NCBI RefSeq assembly: GCF_001427285.1
Contig: NZ_LMFV01000023.1
Span: 317,714-381,713, forward strand
Origin: Mesorhizobium sp. Root552
GTDB taxonomy: Bacteria; Pseudomonadota; Alphaproteobacteria; Rhizobiales; Rhizobiaceae
Reading direction: 5' to 3'
Length of the DNA stretch: 64,000 bases
Below are positions 24,787-32,997 of the stretch, piece after piece; the stretch's first letter is position 1; each line of letters begins with the position of its first letter. Under the pieces are notes generated by a model. It saw only the letters and a list, made by a program, of their open reading frames with translations. It ran no database searches and was not told where the DNA came from. The translations under genes were made by a program, and so were the position numbers.

Positions 24787-26924
24787 TGGAGCATCGCCTC
24801 GACCGCCTGCTGCGCCCGAAATCGATCGCCATCATCGGTGGTGGGGCGTTCGGCACCAATGTCGTCGAACAGTGCCTGAAGATGAACTACGCCGGCAAAA
24901 TCTGGCCGGTGCATCCAAGCCGGTCAGACGTCCACGGCGTTGCGGCGTTCAAGTCGCTTGCCGACCTGCCGGCGGCACCCGACGCTGCCTTCGTCGCCGT
25001 CAACCGCAACCTCACCATCGACATCATCGGCCAGTTGTCGGCGCTTGGTGCGGGCGGCGCGATCTGCTTTGCGGCCGGCTTTCGCGAGACCGGAAACGAC
25101 GATGCCGACGGCGAGCGCCTGCAGCGCGAACTGATCGCGGCGGCAGGCACGATGCCGATCATCGGCCCGAACTGCTACGGCCTGATCAACTATGCCGATG
25201 GCGCGCTGTTGTGGCCGGACCAGCATGGCGGCAAGCGGCTGGAGGAGGGTGAGCGCGGCGTCGCCATCATCACGCAATCCTCCAACATCGCCTGCAACCT
25301 CACCATGCAGCAGCGCGGCCTGCCGGTCGCCTTCCTGATGACGGCCGGCAACCAGGCGCAGACCGGCTTGTCCGAGATGGCGTTGGGGCTGATCGAGGAC
25401 GAGCGCGTTACGGCGCTTGGTCTGCATATCGAAGGTTTCGATTCCGTCGCCGGCTTCGAGCGTCTCGCTCTCCGCGCGCGTGAACTCAAAAAGCCGATCG
25501 TCGCCATGAAAGTCGGTCGTTCCGAGCAGGCCCGCGCCGCCACCATTTCGCATACCGCTTCGTTGGCCGGCTCCGATGCCGGGTCTGAAGCTTTCCTCAA
25601 GCGGCTTGGCATTGCGCGTGTCGATTCGATCCCGTCTTTCCTCGAAACGCTGAAGCTGTTGCACACTGTCGGTCCGCTGGCCGGTGGGCGGCTGTCCTCG
25701 ATGAGCTGTTCGGGCGGCGAAGCCTCGGTGATGGCCGATACGGCGGAAGGCCGCCGGGTCGGCTTCCCGGCCTTGAGCGACGAGACGAGGGCGGGGGTCA
25801 AGGAAGCGCTTGGCCCGCTGGTCGCGGTTGCCAATCCGCTCGACTACAACACCTTCATCTGGAACGACGAGCCGGCAATGACGAAGGCTTTCGGCGCATT
25901 CGTTTCGGGCGGCTTCGACCTCAACATGCTGGTGCTGGATTTTCCGCGCACCGACCGCTGCTCGGATGCCGACTGGTGGACCGCGGTGAGTGCATTCGAA
26001 GCTGCCTTGAAGGCAAATGATGCGCGCGGAGCAATCGTCGCCTCGATGCTGGAGAATTTGCCGGAGGTTCATGCCGTCGAGCTGATCAAGCGCGGCATCG
26101 TGCCCATCCACGGCATTGTCGAGGCTTTCGATGCGGCCGAGGCGGCGGCGTTTATCGGCGAGGCGTGGAAGAAGCCGGCTGCTCACGCGTTAGGGTCGGT
26201 ACGAAATGATGAGTTGGGAGCACCCATGACAACACCCCCACCCGCGCCCATGGCGCAACCTCCCCGCAAGGGGGAGGTAGGGGCCAGCGTCACGCTGGAT
26301 GAAGCGGAAGCCAAGGCGCTGCTGCGCGAGGCGGGTCTTGCGGTGCCAAAGGGCGAGCGCGTCGCCAATGTGGAGGAAGCGGTTGCCGTGGCGCGCGAGC
26401 TTGGCTTTCCGGTTGCGCTGAAGGCGCTGGGTGTCGCGCACAAGTCGGAAGCCGGCGCGGTCAAGCTCAACTTGCACAGCGAAGGGGCCGTGCGTTCCGC
26501 TGCAACGGCGCTCCTGCCGCTCGGCTCCGGCCTTTATGTCGAACGCATGGTTGCGGGCGGGGTGGCGGAACTGATCGTCGGTTTCACGCGCGATCCGGTT
26601 TTCGGCCCGACGATGACGCTGGGCAGCGGCGGCGTGCTGGTCGAATTGCTGAAGGACAGCGCCACGCTGTTGTTGCCCGCCGCGACCGACGAGATCGAGG
26701 CGGCATTGCGCGGGCTGAAGATGTTCCCCTTGCTCGACGGGTATCGCGGTCGCACCAAATCCGACATTGCCGCCGCCATAGAGGCCGTGGCCGGGATCGC
26801 GGATTTCGTGGCGCGCAACGCCGACGGTATCGAAGAACTCGACATCAATCCGCTGATCGTCTGCGGGAAAGGCGACGGTGCTTGGATCGCCGACGCATTG
26901 CTGGTTTCAAGGGAGGTTTCATGA
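24783..26924 (+). CDS. ADP-forming acyl-CoA ligase (butyrobetaine/carnitine CoA ligase candidate)
   Basis: 713-aa acetate-CoA-ligase-family protein with fused subunits: CoA-binding Rossmann domain (about 8-125, IAIIGGGAFGTNVVE), succinyl-CoA-ligase-like domains (about 150-465, with the phospho-His candidate in AATISHTASLAGSD), and an ATP-grasp domain (about 500-713, ending EELDINPLIVCG). It activates a carboxylate with CoA and ATP. Beside the dehydrogenase and hydratase genes, gamma-butyrobetaine or carnitine is the likely substrate. The linker at about 474-500 is low-complexity (MTTPPPAPMAQPPRKGEVG) and is encoded by DNA that looks like part of a rhizobial palindromic repeat. It overlaps both neighbours. 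Confidence 0.83.
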   Translation: MMEHRLDRLLRPKSIAIIGGGAFGTNVVEQCLKMNYAGKIWPVHPSRSDVHGVAAFKSLADLPAAPDAAFVAVNRNLTIDIIGQLSALGAGGAICFAAGFRETGNDDADGERLQRELIAAAGTMPIIGPNCYGLINYADGALLWPDQHGGKRLEEGERGVAIITQSSNIACNLTMQQRGLPVAFLMTAGNQAQTGLSEMALGLIEDERVTALGLHIEGFDSVAGFERLALRARELKKPIVAMKVGRSEQARAATISHTASLAGSDAGSEAFLKRLGIARVDSIPSFLETLKLLHTVGPLAGGRLSSMSCSGGEASVMADTAEGRRVGFPALSDETRAGVKEALGPLVAVANPLDYNTFIWNDEPAMTKAFGAFVSGGFDLNMLVLDFPRTDRCSDADWWTAVSAFEAALKANDARGAIVASMLENLPEVHAVELIKRGIVPIHGIVEAFDAAEAAAFIGEAWKKPAAHALGSVRNDELGAPMTTPPPAPMAQPPRKGEVGASVTLDEAEAKALLREAGLAVPKGERVANVEEAVAVARELGFPVALKALGVAHKSEAGAVKLNLHSEGAVRSAATALLPLGSGLYVERMVAGGVAELIVGFTRDPVFGPTMTLGSGGVLVELLKDSATLLLPAATDEIEAALRGLKMFPLLDGYRGRTKSDIAAAIEAVAGIADFVARNADGIEELDINPLIVCGKGDGAWIADALLVSREVS
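26205..26285. repeat. Repeat-like palindromic insert inside the CoA-ligase gene
   Basis: ACCTCCCC at 26258-26265 pairs with GGGGAGGT at 26271-26278, and the flank CACCCGCGCCCATGGCGC is also self-complementary in part. The base pattern matches rhizobial intergenic mosaic elements such as those at 6391 and 11631, not coding DNA. It stays in frame and encodes the Pro-rich linker between the CoA-transferase-like and ATP-grasp parts. Confidence 0.55.
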
Positions 26925-27703
26925 CCGACGTCATCACCACGCGCCGCGAAGGCGCCATCCTCGAGGTTACGCTGGATCGGCCCAAGGCCAACGCGATCAA
27001 CATGGAAACGTCGCGGCTGATGGGCCACACGTTCAAGGCGTTTCGCGACGATCCCGCGCTTCGGGTGGCCATCGTCAAGACGGCTGGCGACAAGTTCTTT
27101 TGCGCCGGCTGGGATTTGAAGGGCGCTGCCTCCGGCGATGCGGTCGATGGCGACTATGGGGTCGGCGGGTTTGCCGGGTTGCAGGAATTGCGCGACCTCA
27201 ACAAGCCGGTGATCGCCTGCGTCAACGGCATGGCGGTGGGCGGAGGCTTTGAACTGGCGCTGTCCTGCGACCTCATCTACGCATCCGACCATTCGTCGTT
27301 TGCCTTGCCCGAAATCCGCGCCGGCACGCTGGCGGATGCCGCCACGATCAAGCTGCCGAAGCGCATTCCCTATCATATAGCCATGGACCTTCTACTGACC
27401 GGCCGCTGGATGGATGCGCAGGAGGCGCACCGTTGGGGCCTCGTCAACGAAGTGCTGCCGAAGGAAAAACTTGAAGAGCGGGTATGGGAGATTGCGCGGT
27501 TGCTGGCAGGCGGTCCGCCGCTGGTGTTCGCCGCCATCAAGGAAACCGCGCGCGTGGCCGAAGGGCTGGCCTTCCAGGACACGATGAACAAGGTGACGCG
27601 CCGGCAGTTGCCGACGGTCGACAAGCTCTATGGGTCCGAGGACAATCTCGAAGGCTTCAAGGCGTTTGCCGAAAAGCGCGACCCAGTGTGGAAGGGGCGG
27701 TAG
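26921..27703 (+). CDS. caiD: Enoyl-CoA hydratase family protein (carnitinyl-CoA dehydratase)
   Basis: 260-aa crotonase-fold enzyme. The oxyanion-hole segments are FFCAGWDLKGA (about residues 62-72) and NGMAVGGGFELALSCDL (about 106-122); the second is typical of CaiD-like hydratases. It should hydrate crotonobetainyl-CoA to L-carnitinyl-CoA, linking the acyl-CoA branch to the carnitine dehydrogenase branch. A GGGAGG ribosome site and an ATGA overlap with the ligase gene fix the start at 26921. Confidence 0.82.
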   Translation: MTDVITTRREGAILEVTLDRPKANAINMETSRLMGHTFKAFRDDPALRVAIVKTAGDKFFCAGWDLKGAASGDAVDGDYGVGGFAGLQELRDLNKPVIACVNGMAVGGGFELALSCDLIYASDHSSFALPEIRAGTLADAATIKLPKRIPYHIAMDLLLTGRWMDAQEAHRWGLVNEVLPKEKLEERVWEIARLLAGGPPLVFAAIKETARVAEGLAFQDTMNKVTRRQLPTVDKLYGSEDNLEGFKAFAEKRDPVWKGR

Positions 27704-27736
27704 AGCGGCTTTGCCTCTTAGCGAGGGAGGGCACCT

Positions 27737-28678
27737 ATGACCGACTATCAAAAGCTGATCGACGCCGAGACCTGGGCATTCATCGAGCGGACCAACGCGT
27801 TCTACCCAGAGGACACGGGCGAGCGGACCGTTGCCGAACAGCGCGCCATCTATGACCGTATGTGCCGGGAGTTCCATTCCGGATATCCGGATGGCGTTAC
27901 GGCACAAACTTCATCGATCCCGACGCCGACGCACGACATTCCAATACGCATCTATCGCGCGGGCGAAGCCGCTGGTGCGGCTGTCGGGATCTATTTCCAT
28001 GGCGGCGGTTTCGCTTTGGGCGGCCTGGAAAGCCATGACGACGTTTGCGCCGAACTCTGCGCGCGAACCGGCTTTGAGGTGGTGTCGGTCGACTATCGGC
28101 TTGCGCCCGAGCATGTCCACCCCGCCCATTTCGACGATGCGATGAGTGCCTTCGAATGGGCGGCAAGCACCTATGCCTGTCCTATCCTTTTGTGCGGCGA
28201 CAGCGCCGGCGGCAATCTCGCGGCAGCGGTCAGCCATGCCACGCGCGGCCACAAAACCAGGCCGGTCGGTCAGGTGCTGATCTATCCGGCCCTTGGCGGC
28301 GACACCTCGCGCGGCTCCTATGTCACGCATGCGCAAGCGCCGATGCTGACGACCGGCGACCTCCACAATTATGAGCGCTTGCGGACAGGCGGCGTCGATC
28401 GCACCGGCGACATCACCATGGCTCCGCTGGCGGACGCCGATTTCGCCTATCTTCCGCCGACGGTTGTCTTCACTGCTGAATGCGACCCGCTGTCATCCGA
28501 TGGCGAGGCCTACCGCGACCGTGTTGTCGCCGCTGGCGGCCGGGCGTTCTGGCTGGAAGAGGACGGGCTCGTCCACGGCTATCTGAGGGGGCGGCACTCG
28601 GTTGCGCGCGCCCGCTCGAGCTTTACACGCATCGTCGATGCGGTGCAGGTGCTTGGGCACGGCGCCTGGATCTGGTGA
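27737..28678 (+). CDS. Alpha/beta hydrolase of the hormone-sensitive-lipase family
   Basis: 313-aa esterase-like protein. The oxyanion-hole motif is YFHGGGFALGG and the nucleophile elbow is CGDSAGGNL; the Asp is probably in TAECDPLSSDG and the His in DGLVHGYLRG. It is cytoplasmic, with no signal peptide. As last gene of the carnitine operon (33 bp after caiD, with a GAGGGAGGG ribosome site) it could hydrolyse acyl-carnitines to free carnitine, or act as the betainyl-CoA thioesterase that is otherwise missing. Both are inference. Confidence 0.78.
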   Translation: MTDYQKLIDAETWAFIERTNAFYPEDTGERTVAEQRAIYDRMCREFHSGYPDGVTAQTSSIPTPTHDIPIRIYRAGEAAGAAVGIYFHGGGFALGGLESHDDVCAELCARTGFEVVSVDYRLAPEHVHPAHFDDAMSAFEWAASTYACPILLCGDSAGGNLAAAVSHATRGHKTRPVGQVLIYPALGGDTSRGSYVTHAQAPMLTTGDLHNYERLRTGGVDRTGDITMAPLADADFAYLPPTVVFTAECDPLSSDGEAYRDRVVAAGGRAFWLEEDGLVHGYLRGRHSVARARSSFTRIVDAVQVLGHGAWIW

Positions 28679-28684
28679 TGCGGA

Positions 28685-29515
28685 CTACGCCAAGAAAGGC
28701 TTGGCCTTCATGGTGGCGGGCGTCTTGACGCCGAGCCGCTTCAGCACGCTTGGCGCGAGCTGCAACTGATCGAGCAGCACATCCATCTTCGGCCCCTTGG
28801 CCGGGCCGAAATAATAGAGCGCGAAATCCTGCTGCAATTCGTCATGGCCGCCATGGTGGCCGCGGTCCGTCTGGCCGTGGTCGGCGGTGACGATGACTTC
28901 GTAGCCGTTGGCGAGCCAGCGCGGCAGGAAGGCGGCGAGTTGCGCGTCGATGGTGAACAGCGCGGTGTCCATCTCCGTGCAATCGTGGCCGAAGCGATGA
29001 CCCATGGAATCCAGCGTGCAGGTGTGCAGGACGCCGTAGTCGATGCCGAAACGTTCGGTCAGCATGGTCAGCGTCGCGAACAGATCGGCGTCGCTCGGCG
29101 TCATCTGGTTGATGCGGTTGTAGCCGGTCATGGTGTGGAAACGGCCATGATGGATGGGGCCGCCCGGCTCGTCATATTCGATGTCGCGAACGAAATCGAA
29201 CGGTGCGCGGTTGAAGAAGGTCGACCAGAACGAGTGCGTGACGGCGCCGGTCTTGCCGCCCGCCTTGCTGACTTCGGAGAAGATGTCGGGCTGCTCGACC
29301 TTGAACACGACGTCGTTCGAGAGGATGCCGTGCGCCTGCGGTGCAACGCCGGTGTGGATCGAGGCGTAGCACGAGGCCGAGGTGGAGGGCAGGACCGAGC
29401 GCATGCGCCACACCTGCGCCGCGCCGGACTGCACCCAACCTTCGAGGTTGCCCATGTAGCGCCAGTTGCGCCACGGCAGGCCGTCCAGCACGATGAGCAG
29501 CAGTTTCGACTTCAT
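28685..29515 (-). CDS. Alkaline-phosphatase-superfamily phosphodiesterase
   Basis: 276-aa type I phosphodiesterase/nucleotide pyrophosphatase-like protein. Metal site 1 is in LLIVLDGLPWR (Asp10), the nucleophile is in the LPSTSASCYASIHTG segment, and further ligands are in CTLDSMGHRFGHD and VTADHGQTDRGHHGGHDE. There is no signal peptide, so it should act in the cytoplasm. It starts six bases after the stop of the ABC-transporter ATPase gene, so it is the last gene of that operon. Hydrolysis of an imported phosphorylated compound, possibly a nucleotide, is a reasonable inference from the purine genes upstream. Confidence 0.75.
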   Translation of the reverse strand: MKSKLLLIVLDGLPWRNWRYMGNLEGWVQSGAAQVWRMRSVLPSTSASCYASIHTGVAPQAHGILSNDVVFKVEQPDIFSEVSKAGGKTGAVTHSFWSTFFNRAPFDFVRDIEYDEPGGPIHHGRFHTMTGYNRINQMTPSDADLFATLTMLTERFGIDYGVLHTCTLDSMGHRFGHDCTEMDTALFTIDAQLAAFLPRWLANGYEVIVTADHGQTDRGHHGGHDELQQDFALYYFGPAKGPKMDVLLDQLQLAPSVLKRLGVKTPATMKAKPFLA

Positions 29516-29521
29516 GCCAGA

Positions 29522-31189
29522 TCAGTTCCCGGCGCTTTCCATGCGTCGGTTCTTGATCGCCTTTTCCAGCCAGCCCATTTCCATCTCCGGAACGGAAGAC
29601 AGCAGCAGGTCTGTGTAGGCATCGAAGGGAGGCTTCAGCACCTGCGATTTCGGCCCGTAGCGCACCACCTCGCCGCGATACATAACGGCGATGGAATCGG
29701 CGATCGATTTCACCGTGGCGAGATCGTGGGTGATGAACAGATAGGCGACGTTCTCTTCCGCCTGCAGCTCAAGCAGGAGCTTCAGGATGCCGTTTGCCAC
29801 CAACGGGTCGAGAGCAGACGTCACCTCGTCGCAGATGATGAGCTTGGGCTTGGCGGCAAGCGATCGCGCAATGCATACGCGCTGCTTTTGTCCGCCGGAC
29901 AACTCGGCCGGATAGCGGTCGCTGAAGCCCTTGCCCATCTCGATCTTGTCGAGGAGTTCAGCGACGCGGGTATCGCGTTCGCGCCCGCGCATGCCGAAAT
30001 AGAACTCCAGCGGCCGCCCGATGATGGTTCCCACGGTCTGGCGCGGGTTCATCGCCACATCGGCCATCTGGTAGATCATCTGCAACTGCCGCAGGTCTTC
30101 CTTGGGCCGGTCGGCAAGCCGGTTGGCCAATGGCCGGCCGTCAAAGGTGATCGACCCTTGTTCGGGTGGCAACAGTCCGGTGACGGCGCGTGCCAGCGTC
30201 GACTTGCCTGAACCGGATTCACCGACAACGGCCAATGTCTGGCCGGGGAAGATATCGACCGAGACGTTCTTCAGGACCTTGACCTTGCCGCCGCCGTAAG
30301 CGGCGGTGACGTTCTTGACCGACAGGAACGGCGCCGTGCCCGGCTTCTTTTCCTGGTGGTCGATTTCGTGCACGGAAACCAGCGCGTTTGTGTATTCCTG
30401 CCGGGGTTCCTTGATGATCTGGCGCGTGCCGCCCCATTCGACCAGCCGGCCGTGGCGAAGCACCATGATCTCGTCCGACACCTGGGCGACCACAGCAAGA
30501 TCGTGGGTGATGTAGAGGGCTGCAACGCCCGTCTCGCGGATGGCGTTCTTGATCGCCGCCAGCACGTCGATCTGCGTCGTCACGTCGAGCGCGGTGGTGG
30601 GTTCGTCGAAGACGATCAGGTCCGGCTGCGAGCACAACGCCATCGCCGTCATCACGCGCTGCAACTGGCCGCCGGAAACCTGATGCGGGAAGCGGTTGCC
30701 GATATTCTCGGGGTCCGGCAGGCTGAGCGCCTTGAACAGCCCGACGGCGCGCTTTTCGGCTTCGGCGCGTGTCGCCCTGCCGTGCAAAAGGGTTGCCTCG
30801 ACGACCTGCTCCATCAGGCGGTGGGCAGGGTTGAAGGCGGCAGCCGCAGACTGCGCGACGTAGCACACCTCGTGTCCGCGCAGCTTGCGCAGGCCTTGCT
30901 TGCCGCCTTTCAGTATGTCGCGGCCATTCAAGATGACCTCGCCGCCGGTGATGCGCACACCACCGCGCCCATAGCCCATCGAGGATAGGCCGATGGTCGA
31001 TTTGCCGGCGCCGGATTCACCGATCAGGCCAAGCACCTTGCCCCTTTCAAGGGTTAGCGAAACATCGTGCACGATGACGATGTTCTTAGGCGGCTCTCCG
31101 GGCGGATAAACCGTCGCCTCGATGCGCAGATTGCGGATGTCGAGCAGGAGGTTTGACTTCTTGTCGGTCGCTGCTTGTTTGTCAGCCAT
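29522..31189 (-). CDS. Peptide/nickel-type ABC transporter, fused double ATPase
   Basis: 555-aa protein with two complete ABC ATPase domains, equivalent to DppD plus DppF. Domain 1 (about 1-270): GLIGESGAGKST, SGGQLQRVMTAMAL, LIVFDEPTTALD. Domain 2 (about 285-555): AVVGESGSGKST, LSGGQKQRVCIARSL, LIICDEVTSALD. It energises the two permeases encoded upstream. I chose the ATG at 31189, which overlaps the permease stop as TGATG and follows GGGAGGGCG, over the GTG three bases earlier. The substrate class is unknown; the location suggests a nitrogenous compound of the purine/ureide pathway. Confidence 0.88.
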   Translation of the reverse strand: MADKQAATDKKSNLLLDIRNLRIEATVYPPGEPPKNIVIVHDVSLTLERGKVLGLIGESGAGKSTIGLSSMGYGRGGVRITGGEVILNGRDILKGGKQGLRKLRGHEVCYVAQSAAAAFNPAHRLMEQVVEATLLHGRATRAEAEKRAVGLFKALSLPDPENIGNRFPHQVSGGQLQRVMTAMALCSQPDLIVFDEPTTALDVTTQIDVLAAIKNAIRETGVAALYITHDLAVVAQVSDEIMVLRHGRLVEWGGTRQIIKEPRQEYTNALVSVHEIDHQEKKPGTAPFLSVKNVTAAYGGGKVKVLKNVSVDIFPGQTLAVVGESGSGKSTLARAVTGLLPPEQGSITFDGRPLANRLADRPKEDLRQLQMIYQMADVAMNPRQTVGTIIGRPLEFYFGMRGRERDTRVAELLDKIEMGKGFSDRYPAELSGGQKQRVCIARSLAAKPKLIICDEVTSALDPLVANGILKLLLELQAEENVAYLFITHDLATVKSIADSIAVMYRGEVVRYGPKSQVLKPPFDAYTDLLLSSVPEMEMGWLEKAIKNRRMESAGN

Positions 31190-32013
31190 CACCCACGCCC
31201 TCCCTTCAGGCTGGTCGTGCGGTTGAGGACCCAGTCGGCAACCAGGTTGACCGAAATGGCCAGCGCCGCGATCGCTGCGGCGGGGATAAGAGCCGCTCCG
31301 ATGCCAAACACGATGCCGTCCTTGTTTTCCTTGACCATGCCGCCCCAGTCAGCGTCCGGCGGTTGCACGCCTAGGCCGAGGAAGGAAAGCGCCGACAAAA
31401 ACAGGATGGCGTAGATGAAGCGCAGGCCGAGCTCCGAGATCAGCGGCGAGAGCGCGTTGGGCAGGATTTCGCGGAATATGATCCACCTCATGCCTTCGCC
31501 GCGTAGCTTGGCCGCCTCGACATAGTCCATGACCTCGATATCGACGGCGATGGCGCGCGACAAACGATAGACGCGGGTCGAATCGAGGATGCCCATCACC
31601 AGGATCAGCGTCACCAGTGTTGACGGCAAAACCGACAGGACGACGAGGGCGAAGATCAGCGTCGGGATGGCCATCAGGAGATCGACGAAACGCGACATCA
31701 GCGTGTCGAACCAGCCGCCGAGCACAGCCGCGCAAAAGCCCAGCGTGGAACCCAGCGTAAACGACAGGGCCGTGGCCAGAACCGCGATGAAGATCGTGGT
31801 GCGCGCGCCGTAGATCATGCGCGATAGAAGGTCCCGGCCGAGATTGTCGGTTCCAAGCCAGAACTGCGAGGACATCGGCTGCCAAACGTCGCCGACGATC
31901 TGCGCGTTGCCATGTGGGGCAATCCACGGCGCAAAGACCGCCGCAATGACGAACAGAGCCGTCAGGACGATCCCGATCAGCGCTGGAATTGGGATGCGTT
32001 TGATATCCAGCAT
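31189..32013 (-). CDS. Peptide/nickel-type ABC transporter permease (DppC-like)
   Basis: 274-aa inner-membrane permease. It has an N-terminal membrane helix, then the DppC motif WLGTDNLGRDLLSRMIYGAR, then five more helices with the EAA loop YVEAAKLRGEGMRWIIFRE. It partners the DppB-like protein encoded nine bases upstream, and its stop overlaps the ATPase start. Confidence 0.88.
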   Translation of the reverse strand: MLDIKRIPIPALIGIVLTALFVIAAVFAPWIAPHGNAQIVGDVWQPMSSQFWLGTDNLGRDLLSRMIYGARTTIFIAVLATALSFTLGSTLGFCAAVLGGWFDTLMSRFVDLLMAIPTLIFALVVLSVLPSTLVTLILVMGILDSTRVYRLSRAIAVDIEVMDYVEAAKLRGEGMRWIIFREILPNALSPLISELGLRFIYAILFLSALSFLGLGVQPPDADWGGMVKENKDGIVFGIGAALIPAAAIAALAISVNLVADWVLNRTTSLKGGRG

Positions 32014-32022
32014 GGCTGCGCC

Positions 32023-32982
32023 CTACTTCGGATGTCTGAGACGCGGATTGGCGACAATGGACGCGATATCCGCAACGATGTTGAGCGTGATGTAGACGGC
32101 GGCGAAGATGAGGCCGACAGCCTGAACGACCGGCACGTCGCGCTTGGTGACATGATCGACCAGATATTGTCCCATGCCCGGATAGACGAAGATGACTTCG
32201 ACCACGACGACGCCGACGATCAGGTAGGCAAGGTTGAGCATCACGACGTTGATGATCGGGGCGACGGCATTGGGCAGAGCGTGCTTGCGTATGATGGAAA
32301 ACGCCGACAGGCCCTTGAGTTCCGCAGTCTCCACGTAAGCTGACTGCATGACGTTGAGGATGGCGGCGCGCGTCATGCGCATCATCTGCGCCAGCACGAC
32401 CAGGGTTAGTGCTGCCGCGGGCAATGCGATTGCCTGCATTCGCTCAAGGAACGGCATGCCGTCATAGACGGTGGAGATGCCCGGGAATATTTGCCATTGC
32501 ACGGCGAAGAAATAAACGAGCAGATAGCCGATGAAGAATTCGGGAAACGAGGTCGAGGCGAGCGCCAGGCCCGAAATCAGCTTGTCGACCCAACCGTCGC
32601 GATAACGTACGGCGAGCAGGCCGAGGACGATCGCAAGCGGCACCGATATGAGCGCAGCGCAAAAGGCAAGAAACAGCGTGTTCCACAATCGCCCGCCGAT
32701 CGAGGTGGCGATATCCTGTCCACTCGAAAGCGCGGTGCCGAGGTCACCGGTCAGGACCCCGCCCAGCCACCTGAAGTAGCGGATATAGGCCGGATCGTTC
32801 AGTCCCAGTTCCGCCCGCAGGTTGGCGAGCGATTCAGGCGTTGCCGCCTGGCCGAGAATGGATTGCGCGACGTCGCCGGGCAGCACCTGGGTGCCGGCGA
32901 AGATCAGGACCGAAACGGCCACCAACAGGAGGATGCCCAGCGCAACGCGCTGGGCCACGAGTTTCAGGATGGGTGAGGACAT
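32023..32982 (-). CDS. Peptide/nickel-type ABC transporter permease (DppB-like)
   Basis: 319-aa inner-membrane permease with the usual DppB N-terminal helix, a periplasmic segment containing LPGDVAQSILGQAATPE, five further helices, and the EAA loop ETAELKGLSAFSIIRKHALP. It forms the channel with the DppC-like protein. It lies 15 bases after the binding-protein gene in the same operon. Confidence 0.88.
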   Translation of the reverse strand: MSSPILKLVAQRVALGILLLVAVSVLIFAGTQVLPGDVAQSILGQAATPESLANLRAELGLNDPAYIRYFRWLGGVLTGDLGTALSSGQDIATSIGGRLWNTLFLAFCAALISVPLAIVLGLLAVRYRDGWVDKLISGLALASTSFPEFFIGYLLVYFFAVQWQIFPGISTVYDGMPFLERMQAIALPAAALTLVVLAQMMRMTRAAILNVMQSAYVETAELKGLSAFSIIRKHALPNAVAPIINVVMLNLAYLIVGVVVVEVIFVYPGMGQYLVDHVTKRDVPVVQAVGLIFAAVYITLNIVADIASIVANPRLRHPK

Positions 32983-32997
32983 GCGCTCAAGGCCGGC

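Noticed and set aside
28844..30211. A 455-codon plus-strand frame
   Set aside because: Antisense of the phosphodiesterase and ABC ATPase genes; no recognisable motif.
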